DNA of 64,000 nt, taken from positions 82,628,969 through 82,692,968 of the forward strand of contig CM042152.1 in assembly GCA_023376005.1 (NCBI GenBank). The letters are read 5' to 3'. This DNA comes from Doryteuthis pealeii (taxonomy: Eukaryota; Mollusca; Cephalopoda; Myopsida; Loliginidae). The notes under the pieces were generated by a model. That model had not been told where the DNA came from. It searched no databases and saw only the letters and a list, made by a program, of their open reading frames with translations. This document shows, piece after piece, positions 1 to 8,960 of this stretch (position 1 is its first letter; the number at the start of each line of letters is the position of its first letter). The position numbers and the translations under genes are program-made.

Positions 1-721
1 TTATGAATTTTAAAAAATCCCTGAAAAAGAAAAAAAAGTAGACAATCGGAACTTTTAATATAAAATTCTCTAACAATTTAGAAAAAAAAAGAAAAAAAGA
101 TACATATTTTTTTCTTATTTACGGGATTTAAGTTTCAAATGGTTAAGATACCCTATTTCCAAAACCGAATTAGTAGCGAATTATCTTCTTTTTTTTTACA
201 TATGTTCCGTCATTAAATTATCTTTCCAAAAATGTAAAATTTATTTATGTACAAAAAAAAAAAAAATTGTACGGGGGATCAATGTGCGAAACAAAAACTA
301 ACGAAAAAAATTATTAACCTTTTCAATTTAGTAAACATTTATTTACAATAAAAGTTCGTCTTTTATTACTTCATCATATACCGAAAGTTTTATATGTGAT
401 ACTATGATTGAAGACGAACATGGTCAGAATAAATAAATAAATAAATGAATAAAAAAGAGAATAGGTTAAAGCCAGGCATAAGTAAAAGGGGTGGGTGGTT
501 GACCTTTTTACGAATCCAAAGATTAGGTCGTAAAGTTTAAAGAGACTTATACGACCACCATGAAGTTAGGCCACTTAGTGATAATATCTTATGCACCCAG
601 GTATTAAAAGCAAAGAGGCTATTTTTTTATGAGGAATTCTCTTTTGAAAAAAATTAATGTTCGAAGTATCGAAGACATTAAGTCTGGAAAAATATTTAAT
701 GGCTTTAATTTTAAGGATTAA
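1..721. other. AT-rich DNA without a recognisable gene
   Basis: Strongly AT-rich, with many A and T runs and stops in every frame. Short (AAAT)n-like stretches occur near 430-455. I see no open frame, tRNA-like block or repeat end here. Confidence 0.5.
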
Positions 722-1104
722 CGGCGATTCGATTTAAGTACTGGCCATCTGTGTGGTCCGGAGAAGATGGGTGGGGAAGGAGAGTTTTACATAAATATAG
801 CTAAACTCCTGCACACGGCAGTTAGAACCCGGGCCCTAGAGGTGTTAACGTCGGTAGCAGTAGTTAGCCCCGAATCCACAACGAGAGAGGTAGCGAGTAG
901 CAGCCAGTTGGATAGACAGCGAAGTCTTACACACCCCTTCTTCCATCCGCGTCTTGTTTACAAACACTTGTAGTTGTTGTTTGTCTTTGTGACTACTGTT
1001 TCTGACTCGTGCCCTCAAATTGGCCAGCACAGAATATCACAACGCTTGGAGTCTAGACATCGTGCATTTAAGGTGCAGAGCGCAGAACAGGTAGTCTCAC
1101 ATAT
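722..1104 (-). repeat. Dispersed repeat family R3, copy 1
   Basis: This is the reverse complement of the blocks at 14950-15316 and 38968-39140. Shared landmarks read on the minus strand are a GTGAGACTACCTGTTCTGCG-like start, a GGGCACGAGTCAGA block, and a CTGGCCATC end followed by a TACTTAAATCGAAT-like stretch. No open frame is conserved between the copies, so I treat it as non-coding. The class is unknown; it could be a SINE or LTR fragment. Confidence 0.7.
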
Positions 1105-1255
1105 GAAAAATCGGATAGTTAGTTTATTTTATATGATTTTTAGAAGAATTTCATGTGATCACCCTTTTTAGAGTCAGCGAGAAAATGCACATACCTACTA
1201 TAATATATATATTAGCTATACCCCAAAATATCGTCTGCTACGTTTTTAAAAACGA

Positions 1256-1420
1256 ATTTAAAGTGCGATTACCACCACAGGTTTCTGAGCAGCATTTTAC
1301 TGCGGCTACGTACGCAAAATGATGAACAGTCCATGTATTTTTATAAGAGCATTGCCGTGAAGACGGGCAGCCGCAGTAAAATGCTGCTCAGAAACCTGTG
1401 GTGGTAATCGCACTTTAAAT
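1256..1420. repeat. Near-perfect 52-bp inverted repeat (long hairpin)
   Basis: Arms at 1256-1307 and 1369-1420 are exact reverse complements by eye, separated by a 61-base loop. The arms include the blocks ATTACCACCACAGG and TTTCTGAGCAGC. Perfect identity over 52 bp in an otherwise decayed region implies a young foldback element or selection on the hairpin. A transcript would form a long double-stranded stem, so a small-RNA precursor is possible but unproven. Confidence 0.85.
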
Positions 1421-1505
1421 GTATTGTACACTATAATAAATAAATACAGCTCTTACAGAAGTAATCGAGCACTTTATTTTCATTTCTCCAATACTAACAA
1501 AGGAT

Positions 1506-1510
<5 letters not shown>

Positions 1511-1560
<50 letters not shown>
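1511..1560. repeat. (TA)n microsatellite
   Basis: Uninterrupted alternating AT for about 50 bases. It directly abuts the left end of the foldback element that follows. Confidence 0.97.
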
Positions 1561-1562
<2 letters not shown>

Positions 1563-1567
<5 letters not shown>

Positions 1568-2356
1568 CACCAATTTTCCCTGTGAAATTTACCCCCCACC
1601 CCGCTTTATTTAACACAATGAAACTTGCATAATTGTTAATATTATCTTGAAAATGTTTTGTCCAATTAAAAGAAGAAACATTAAACAAACTCCTGATGTT
1701 AAAAAAAAATTAAACTCACGGAAATAATGAAAATTATGAACGAAAAACAATGTTTACATTTTGCACCGTTAAATCAATTGAAATTTAACGTAGCCAGAAA
1801 CAATTATGAATAGAGACTTTTTTAAAAAATCTATGAAAAATAAATTCATAGTCCAATTTTCACAAAAAATTCCAGAATTGCTTATTTTTTATGAATATAA
1901 GTTTGAAATAGTTTTTTCCTAAAATATATTAGGGGAAATATTTTTTTACGAGGTCTAGCACCCCTATTTTATTTTATGAAATATTAAAAAATGAACCGAC
2001 AAAAACAATTTTTACTTTTTTTTTTATAAAGATATGAGTCTGAATAATTATATCAGAAGATTTTTATAAGTTTCTATGCGAGAGCTTTTTAGTAAAAGAA
2101 ACATGAATACAGAATTCTGCTAAAAAATATCAATAAAGAAACAGACCCTGTTGTAAAAAAACGGAGTGTTTTCCTTATTTTTCAAGATAACAGTGAGTCA
2201 TTTTTCCTCAGTCGGATAATTTGATCTTTGAATTAACTGCTTTTCGTTTATTCGTTATTTTTTTGGGGGGAGATTTTAAAAGAAAAAGTTAAAAAATATT
2301 TACGATTCTTCCTTCAATATAACCTGAACTGATCAGGTGACGTATTTTGGTGGTAC
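1563..2356 (+). mobile_element. Non-autonomous element with GGTAYCACCAA termini, copy 1
   Basis: The left end reads GGTATCACCAATTTTCC and the right end reads ATTTTGGTGGTACC, which are imperfect terminal inverted repeats. Flanks are TAA on both sides, possibly a short target duplication. The interior is AT-rich and non-coding. It contains a conserved core (AACAATGTTTACATTTTGCA, then AATTTAACGTAGCC) shared with 53874-54590 and, reversed, with 61396-61920. The family is unidentified, and a DNA-transposon MITE is the simplest reading. Confidence 0.65.
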
Positions 2357-2394
2357 CTAATATACACGTATACGCAATTATAAATACATATCAA

Positions 2395-2645
2395 ATCGCA
2401 TATTAAACTGTGGAGTAAGGAATACCTCTTCATCACTATTACTCCAAGATTAACCCTGACCCGGAGTGGTAGAAATTGTAAGTGTCCCATCTATGGGTTG
2501 AATAGAAAAAAATTGCTTAAAAATGTCTAAAAACTGAATTTAAAAAAATGAATACTCATCAAGAATGAATAAAACAAAATGTTTTCGGCATAAAATAACC
2601 CAACAACGTTGACATGCCGTAAAACTCAACCAACCAATAAAAGTA
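2395..2645 (+). repeat. S1 family repeat, 5'-truncated copy
   Basis: Contains the S1 landmarks GACCCGGAGTGGTAG, CCCATCTATGGGTTGAATAG and the 3' tail in which AATAACCCAACAA is followed by GACATGCCGTAAAA and CCAACCAA. Only the 3' third of the family is present, a truncation pattern expected for retroposed copies. Confidence 0.75.
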
Positions 2646-2769
2646 TTTACGGATTCGAAGGGGCTTTTATTTCCCGTAGTCGTTGGCAAATTGTCGGACA
2701 AAGAAAACAAACACAAAAGTAGAATGCAGACACTTGTATTACAAAATTTACAAGGTTTACAAAAGTACA

Positions 2770-2841
2770 AGGATTTACAAAAGGGTTTAACAACAAAAAG
2801 GGTTACAAGGATTTACAAAAGGGTTTAACAACAAAAAGGGT
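2770..2841 (+). repeat. Short tandem repeat, about 43-bp unit
   Basis: The block GGATTTACAAAAGGG plus TTTAACAACAAAAAGGGTT occurs twice in succession, followed by a partial unit. No coding sense is visible. Confidence 0.7.
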
Positions 2842-3880
2842 TTGCAAATTAGTTGGAATTCGCGACCAGACTTATCTGTTCTAAGAGTTCTTGGTGTCGT
2901 GGTGATAGGTGTTCTTTCGTTGTAGGAATGGCTCTAAGCGAGCTGGTTATGTGGCCCTGTTCAAGAATTTTAGGGAACGGTGAATCGCGACTACCATTAG
3001 TGCGTCTTCTGTGATAGATAACGGTGGATGGGGCCCTCTCCAGGTAGATTATTAGGTTCTCAGTATGCTAAATAGTAACGGCCGACAAGTTTGCCTGATA
3101 CTATGCCTAGAAAGGGTTTGACTCAAAAATACGTCCGTCCAGTATGAGGGCCCCCAGACAAGTGATGGGTTTTGATTTTGGCGCTAATATCCCATTGGCG
3201 ATCTGTCCCCCTAGCGGCAGGGGAAGATAATTCACATGGAATTTCCAATACCAACCAACCAACCAACCATCAAATCGCATATGTGTCATACCAAAAGACT
3301 TAAGAAGCAAAATTCAACAAAACCCAGAATAATAAATGCAACTTAACATAATTTTTGTTATTTCTTTGAATGTTTGAGATTGGTCACTGACTTGTTAACT
3401 CTTAATGACCTATACCACCTCGTTCCGCCCAGCTGGAAGTCACATTCATTTTCCTAATCCACCCAAAACGATAGCCTTTGTTTAAATGTAATATTAAACA
3501 TACTTAGAAGTCTTCAATTTACGGTAAACAGGAATGGGCCTCTGGAATTCTCAACAGAATGTTAGGAATTAAGGTTTAACTTTGAATTAAATATTTGGTT
3601 ATTTAATTTATTAGTAAATTAGTAAAAAAATTTTAACATGGCGTAATTATTTTTCTTTGATCTCAAAGTAAGCAATATTAATGCTGTTAAGAGTCAAAAC
3701 GTGTGGGTTCATTTAAAAAAAAATTTTTTTAATAATTAAAAAAAAAGCCCCTGAAAACTTGCACTAGCTGTATATTTTCTATTTATCTTTCCTTTAAAAA
3801 ATTGTGTGATTATAATTTACTAACGGTTAATAAGGAGGAAAAAAACCTAGTTCCAAACATGTGATGCCAACACAGCACTC
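2842..3880. other. No gene seen; one (AACC)n-tailed repeat fragment
   Basis: Around 3110-3270 a G/C-richer fragment ends in AACCAACCAACCAACC, the tail style of the LINE/S1 elements elsewhere. The remainder to 3880 is AT-rich with no sustained frame. Confidence 0.45.
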
Positions 3881-3884
3881 GGTG

Positions 3885-3995
3885 CTTGATGATTAGTCCA
3901 ATTGGAAACATGGCCTAGTGGATAAGGTAGTTAGGTTAAGACAGTTCTAAGTGACAGTTATCTCTGGATTCCTGGTTCAATCCTGACAGGCGGCA
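3885..3995 (+). repeat. tRNA-like SINE fragment
   Basis: Shows an A-box-like GGCCTAGTGGATAAGG and, about 55 bases later, a B-box-like GGTTCAATCCTG. It does not fold into an intact acceptor stem by eye, so it is a tRNA-derived SINE head rather than a tRNA gene. Confidence 0.55.
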
Positions 3996-4099
3996 GTAAC
4001 ATAGAAAAATAATTAACACAACTCCTACCCCAGCTATGGTTAGCGGAATAAGAACAGGATACCCCCGTGAACTGAATAAAGGGTTAAGTTCGAAGTTCC

Positions 4100-4283
4100 G
4101 TGATGGCTCCCGATTACGACAAGAAGGTTCGCGAGTCCGAAAAGAAAGTTCCCGAGTTCGAAAAGAAGGTTCCCGAATCTGACAAGAAATACCTGAAGAA
4201 GGCGGGAGGGCATATCAGCCGAAATGTTGTACAGATAACAATAAAGATGAGGACATTAGTCCGAATAACGCAGATAATACTAA
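4100..4283 (+). mobile_element. Penelope-like/foldback element fragment with KVPESEK minisatellite
   Basis: Begins within an approximately 21-bp repeat that reads KVPESEK in one frame. It then has CCTGAAGAAGGCGGGAGG, a GCCGAAATG segment, and the terminal block CCGAATAACGCAGATAATAC. The same order is seen on the minus strand at 25164-25398 and, with the interior inverted, at 28823-29069. The left terminal repeat is missing, so this copy is truncated. The open frame across it is a by-product of a codon-multiple repeat and probably not a protein. Confidence 0.7.
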
Positions 4284-4739
4284 TAATTTTTGTTGTCATC
4301 TGAATAGGAAGAATTAAAAAAAAAATCTTATGTAAAAATTCTTTGGAGAATTTTATAAACTTAAACCTTCAAATTTATTCCGCAGCCATGTTACGTAATT
4401 GATTTATGTACGTACTAGAAGCAGCTACTCTGCGTCGTCTGGGTAGAGTGGTGGTGGTGTGTGTGTGTGGGGGGGGGGCGAAACCCTGGTGTATTGATTT
4501 GTTTACTTTTGAGATTTACAAGTGCTGGACATTTTAAAGTAGAATTTCAATGCTATTTCTATGTATATTTTAATTTTTAAATATCTTCGAATATAAATCA
4601 AATCTTCATAATTTTTGCACAAAAAGCAAGATCTTGATATATTTAATGTGTATATCTACTTTGTTGTTAATAGTTTTATTTTCGTAGTTTAATCCAGACA
4701 TACATACATATACACCAACTGCCCTTTATATATGTACTA

Positions 4740-5120
4740 GAAGCGGCTACCCAGCGTCACCTGGGTAGGGCGGGGAGTTAATCTCGCAGATTCATTACTA
4801 CTGAATCCCGAGTTGGATCACTGCAGGATGCCCCATTAAAATCCCTATGTAAAAAAAAAACTTGATTTGATCTGGCTTAGTGAGGTGTCAGAAAAAAAAA
4901 GTGCACAGACATTCTGAAAAAAAAAATTAATGTCTCCTATTTGAGACTTCAAATACAAAAAAAAAAAAAAATTCATGCTATTACTATTTAATTTAAAAAA
5001 AATCAGATCTTATTTATTTTTGCTCAAAAAGCAAGATCTGGTGATAGTCGTTAATTGTTTTATTTTCGTAGTTTCACACACATATATAGCAATAGCATAA
5101 TCTTTACAGATCATTGCCGT
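4740..5120. other. AT-rich spacer, no gene
   Basis: Contains two relics of the same small repeat (ACTAGAAGCRGCTACYCWGCGTC near 4418 and 4735) and long A runs. No frame or element end can be supported. Confidence 0.4.
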
Positions 5121-5123
5121 CCC

Positions 5124-5375
5124 TCACAATCCTATAACCCCACCACTAGAACCTTTCCTTTCATGAGCCCTCAAATGACTCATCATTCCCGCTGCAGATC
5201 CACAAAGTTTGATGCAAATATGACATAGGAAGGACGTCCTTCCCATTGTATCGGCTGGATCAGATGATAAAATTTGATGCTTATGCACCACCATATGTCT
5301 CTTAAGACCAGAAGCTGACTTACAGACTTTGTTACAGATTGCACAAGACACGTTGTTTGTTCCTGGAATTTGCAT
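5124..5375 (-). pseudogene. C-terminal zinc-finger segment of decayed LINE-1 copy
   Basis: Two C2H2-type fingers are readable: CAICNKVCKSASGLKRHMVVH and, about 23 residues later, CHICIKLCGSAAGMMSHLRAH. The same kind of single finger (CEICDRECFSNIGLHSHRRRC) closes the better-preserved LINE at 34130-34210, so this is the retrotransposon C terminus and not a host transcription factor. It continues, with frame changes, into the reverse-transcriptase tail at 5604-6003 on the same strand. The role in the element is presumably nucleic-acid binding. This copy cannot be expressed as one protein. Confidence 0.75.
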
Positions 5376-5603
5376 GAATTGTTCCTGATGATATTTCCTA
5401 TGATTGACATATCCAGCCTTAGAAAGCAGAATCCTACCACATGTTTGATATTTCCAACCCTCCGTGGTCTCTCCAATATGACAGGTGTATTCCTTTCGAA
5501 GTTAACGCCTGAGGTTTTCATGCTCAATTCTTTCACTCTCAAAACTGATACAGCTATCATCCACATGAATTCTCCAATCAGTCCTCTTCAATGTCAGCTT
5601 TTC

Positions 5604-6003
5604 CTAGTTGTCAGGATCTATTTTTATTTTTACAAGGTTGCTTTTTAAGCAATCCTTATACCTCTTCCAAGGCTTATGCTGTGGCCTTTTGCCATCAAGC
5701 AGATGACCGTAAAGAAGTTGCTTTGGCATTCTAGCATCACTCATACGCACAACATGATATGCCCATCGCATTTGGGCCGTTATGATGAGATTTTCAATAC
5801 TTGTGCACCCTGCCCTTGTAATGACTTCTGTGTTAGGTGTGTTGGAATTCCACTTGATGTTTAGAATGCGTCTCAAACATTTCTGATGAAAGTGTTCAAG
5901 AATTTTGAAATGTCTTCGAAACAATGTCCATGTTTCCGAGGAGTACAATCGAACACTCAGCACGCAGGTCCTATAAACCTTCGATTTTGTTTTATGGATA
6001 ATG
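5604..6003 (-). pseudogene. LINE reverse-transcriptase C-terminal region (decayed)
   Basis: The minus-strand frame has the hallmark LINE tail order. It starts with KVYRTCVLSVRLYSSETWTL (compare KVQVYRACVISTLMYGREIC at 33587), then the block CLRRILNIKWNSNTPNTEV, then MRWAYHVVRMSDARMPKQLL, and finally a basic KRPQHKPWKRYKDCLK block. The sequence then meets the end of the solo LTR, and the upstream part of the same protein resumes beyond it at 6846. It is a transposable-element fossil, not a host gene. Confidence 0.8.
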
Positions 6004-6008
6004 CTGGT

Positions 6009-6840
6009 TGTCATGGCTCGCCCAGATTAGAATTCCCGTAGGAGTTGCACTCCTTACACCTTTTTTCCCTTCTCGCCTTGTTTACTTTTCTGTTACTACT
6101 TTGCTACCGGAAGGGCTTCTTGGGTTACTTAGAATCCTCAATGAGCGAGCGGGCCCTTTAATTCTTTTCCACATTAGCTTGCCTATCGAACGGACGTGTT
6201 TCAGCCTTCCTCTTCGTGTTCGTCTCTCAGTAAACAGGTAGGACACTTGCCTCTTTTAGTCAAACTTTCCCTTATCATGACTTATTAGACCTTTCTCGTT
6301 CCCTGTTTTATCACCCATTTATTCATGTTTTCTCACTTAAAGACTTGTGTACATTATTAATTGGTGATACCGTGTTTTCCGTTTCTGTGACTCTTCCCGT
6401 AAGGACACTGCCCTAACCTGTTTGTACCTTTCTTAACTCTTTACCTCTGTTTGATAATATTGTCGTATGTGCTTGTTACACTTTTTACTGCCTTCATTTG
6501 GTCCCTTCGTCTCTTTCATATGCCCCATATTTATGGAACTGCTAGCTTCTTAACCCCAACTCGTCAGTCCTCCTTCCACTGTTTTACCTTGTTTGCATTT
6601 CCCGTGCATGTTTTCCATCCTTATTATTACCTGTTGTAACCTCTGTATTTGTCGCATTGTTACTGTAAATTTGTTTCTTCACGTTTCAGTTTTTTACCCC
6701 TTTCTTGTGGACGGAATAAACGAAATTACCCTACCCACGGTTTTTGTTATTCTTTGCTGGAAGGAGTTTAAACTACGTGTAACGAAAAACCGTATATACG
6801 CTTTGGACAGGATATATACGGTGAAGTAGAAGGCACGATA
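6009..6840 (+). mobile_element. Solo LTR inserted in the LINE, 5-bp target duplication
   Basis: Starts TGTCATGG and ends CACGATA. It is flanked on both sides by CTGGT (6004-6008 and 6841-6845). The LINE protein resumes on each side, which independently proves insertion. An AATAAA polyadenylation signal lies near 6716. Length (832 bp), TG start and 5-bp duplication fit a long terminal repeat left by recombination of a full LTR retrotransposon. The element family is unknown, and the 3' terminus TA instead of CA is slightly atypical. Orientation follows the polyadenylation signal. Confidence 0.75.
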
Positions 6841-6845
6841 CTGGT

Positions 6846-7234
6846 ATTAAACCATAACCGTCTTTCAAGCCTTCCATAGGCCACAGTTGCTTTCCTCGAT
6901 TCGTAGGTGAATCTCAGCATCCAAAGAGCCATCACAAGTCAGTGTACTTCCCAAATATGTGAAAGATTAAACAACACCCAAACGAGTACCATGAATGATT
7001 ATAGTTGGTTTAATAAATGGTTCACATTTTACGGGGGGTAGGAACATTACCTTTGTCTTCATCAAGTTTATTTTTAATCACAAAACAGTGCACGAGGCAG
7101 TATATAGGTTGGTTCATAATATTTTGAATATCCCCCACAGTATGAGCTAGAAAGTCAACGTCATCGGTGTAAAGGAACTCTCTGATAAGTGTGTAGAATG
7201 TTTTTGACTTTAAATTAAATCTTCTCAAGTCAAA
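6846..7234 (-). pseudogene. LINE reverse-transcriptase palm/thumb fragment (decayed)
   Basis: On the minus strand the frame includes FLYTDDVDFLAHTVGDIQ, which contains the RT active-site motif C as YTDD (usual F/YADD), followed by a frame carrying DAEIHLRIEESN that joins to the downstream tail across the solo LTR. Frameshifts and stops are frequent. It belongs to the same element as 5124-6003 and 7250-7800. Confidence 0.75.
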
Positions 7235-7249
7235 ACTTTTCCTGTGGTT

Positions 7250-7800
7250 CTAAGTTACAAGAGGACACCTTTCTCACAATGCTGGAATGCATGAGTTAAT
7301 ATTACAGAAAAGAATATTGAGAATATTTTGGGGGCTTCCTACTAAACGCCGTTATCTATTGGTATTTCATCCGACACTCTATCACTCATGACAATTCTAG
7401 CTTTCATACCATTGTGCAACCGCTTGAGTATATTCACACATATTGATGGGCACCCAACTTTACCCAGTATCGTCCAAAGTACATCTCTGTTAACTGTATC
7501 AAAAGCTTTTGTCAAATCGACAAAATCCTTATACAGGGGAACCCGTTGCTCAATACACTTCTCCTGCACTTGACTGGCCGAAAATATGTCGTTTGCTCCT
7601 CTGCCAGACCTAAAACCATGTTGTGATTCAGGAATGACTACAGGACAAATGTACGAAAGCAATCGATTCAACTAGACGCTTGAGAGAATCTTGCTAACAG
7701 CACTCAGAAGTGTGATTCCAGAACTACCTTTTTCTCTTTTGTCCTGGTATAAACACACCAAAGCACCATCAATCCAAATGAATTTTACATTTTCGGAAAG
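7250..7800 (-). pseudogene. LINE reverse-transcriptase core (decayed)
   Basis: The minus-strand translation shows RT motifs in order: PESQHGFRSGRGANDIFSAS (the HGFR motif before domain A), YKDFVDLTKAFDTVNRDVLW (motif A with the catalytic D), and GCPSICVNILKRLHNGMKAR. These match the order in the plus-strand LINE at 32806-33060. No upstream endonuclease was found in the AT-rich DNA beyond 7800, so the copy is 5'-truncated there. Confidence 0.8.
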
Positions 7801-7804
7801 ATAA

Positions 7805-8585
7805 TTCAATGGCGGAAAATAGGTAAAAAAAATCGATACTCTGATTATTTTGGTAGTATGACGTCTTAAATTTTGAAACTTAAGTCTCGTATATAAGAAA
7901 ATATGTTTATCCTTTTTTTGTTTTTGTTTTTCTTAATCGTTAGCTTATTTTCTAAGGAATGTTATATTAAAAGTTGCAGTTGTCTCCTTTTTTGGGGTGG
8001 GTGGGGTGGGGATAAATTTATAAAGTGTAAAATAAATACTCCCATTCATTGGAAGGCAAAAACGTATTTATTTAATTAGAGAAAATATTTTATTTAAAAA
8101 TATGTAGCTAAAAATAAAGAGATTCCATTTAATGGTCTTTATAAAAAGAATATTGAAAAATAATCTTTGAATTAAAAATTATCGCCGTTTTTTATGGGAG
8201 GCTGTAGGGGACATAATATTCTATTCACGCTTGGAGAGCTGCTGCTGCTGCTTCGAATAATACCAATTTTCAATTCAACGCCCTATTTTCAAATTTTTAT
8301 TTTTTTTAAATATGTGAATTTAAAAACTAAAGAATACTTTACCTTTTAGGTATGTAGTGTTTCATATACTTAATCAGAAATGTATCGAAGAAAAAAAAAG
8401 TTTTCCTTTTGTTTTTAATAAGGATTCTATAATATTTCTGATAGAATTTTATTGTAAATAATTTTTATCATTCTAATTTTGATTTTCCCAGCTCTTTTTT
8501 TTTCTCAATAATATTAAGAGTTAAATACTAAAGCATCGATTAAATGCTAATAATAGTAATTTTTGTTTCAGACTAAAAATTATTA
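7805..8585. other. AT-rich DNA without gene
   Basis: High-AT sequence with many homopolymer runs. No frame, tRNA-like box or terminal repeat could be supported. Confidence 0.45.
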
Positions 8586-8587
8586 CA

Positions 8588-8960
8588 TGTGTAGCGTTAG
8601 TTTGTATTCGCCTGGTGGAGTTGTCTGTCCCTTTTAGTTCGTTGGTGCCCGCTAGGGCACCATAGTATTTAAGCGCCGGGTTCAAAACCTTTCGCTCTCT
8701 TTTCCTGTTTCACCAACTACGAGCCACATGGGGTAGATTTTATCTAACCCCTCTCGTTGGGGCTCCGCCCCCTTACATTACTGTAAGTCCTCACAGCATG
8801 GACTATTCCTAGTCTCATGTCTGTACTCATATATGTATATCTGTATCATTCATGAATGTGTCTGTATCTTTATCTTTATTTGTGTACCCCTTTTTATATG
8901 TACTCTGTTTATCCATGTGCTGTGTATATTAAATGTTTTGTCCGTTAACCTTCGTCGGAG
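8588..8960 (+). promoter_or_regulatory. LTR-like promoter block starting TGTAGCG
   Basis: Begins TGTAGCGTTAG, contains TTGTCTGTCCC, a TATTTAA TATA-like box near 8670 and then a pyrimidine-rich stretch. The block at 14367 has the same arrangement (TGTAGCGATTGTCTGTCCC, then ATATTTAAACAG, then CTCACTCACTTTCTCTT). I infer related solo LTRs, but the 3' ends and target duplications were not located. Confidence 0.35.

Noticed and set aside
4100..4303. Small acidic/basic repeat protein (KVPESEKKVPE)
   Set aside because: The frame lies in a minisatellite that is in the opposite orientation or broken in the other copies of the element.
5124..5375. Host C2H2 zinc-finger gene
   Set aside because: It is collinear with LINE reverse-transcriptase fragments on the same strand, and LINE-2 ends in the same type of finger.
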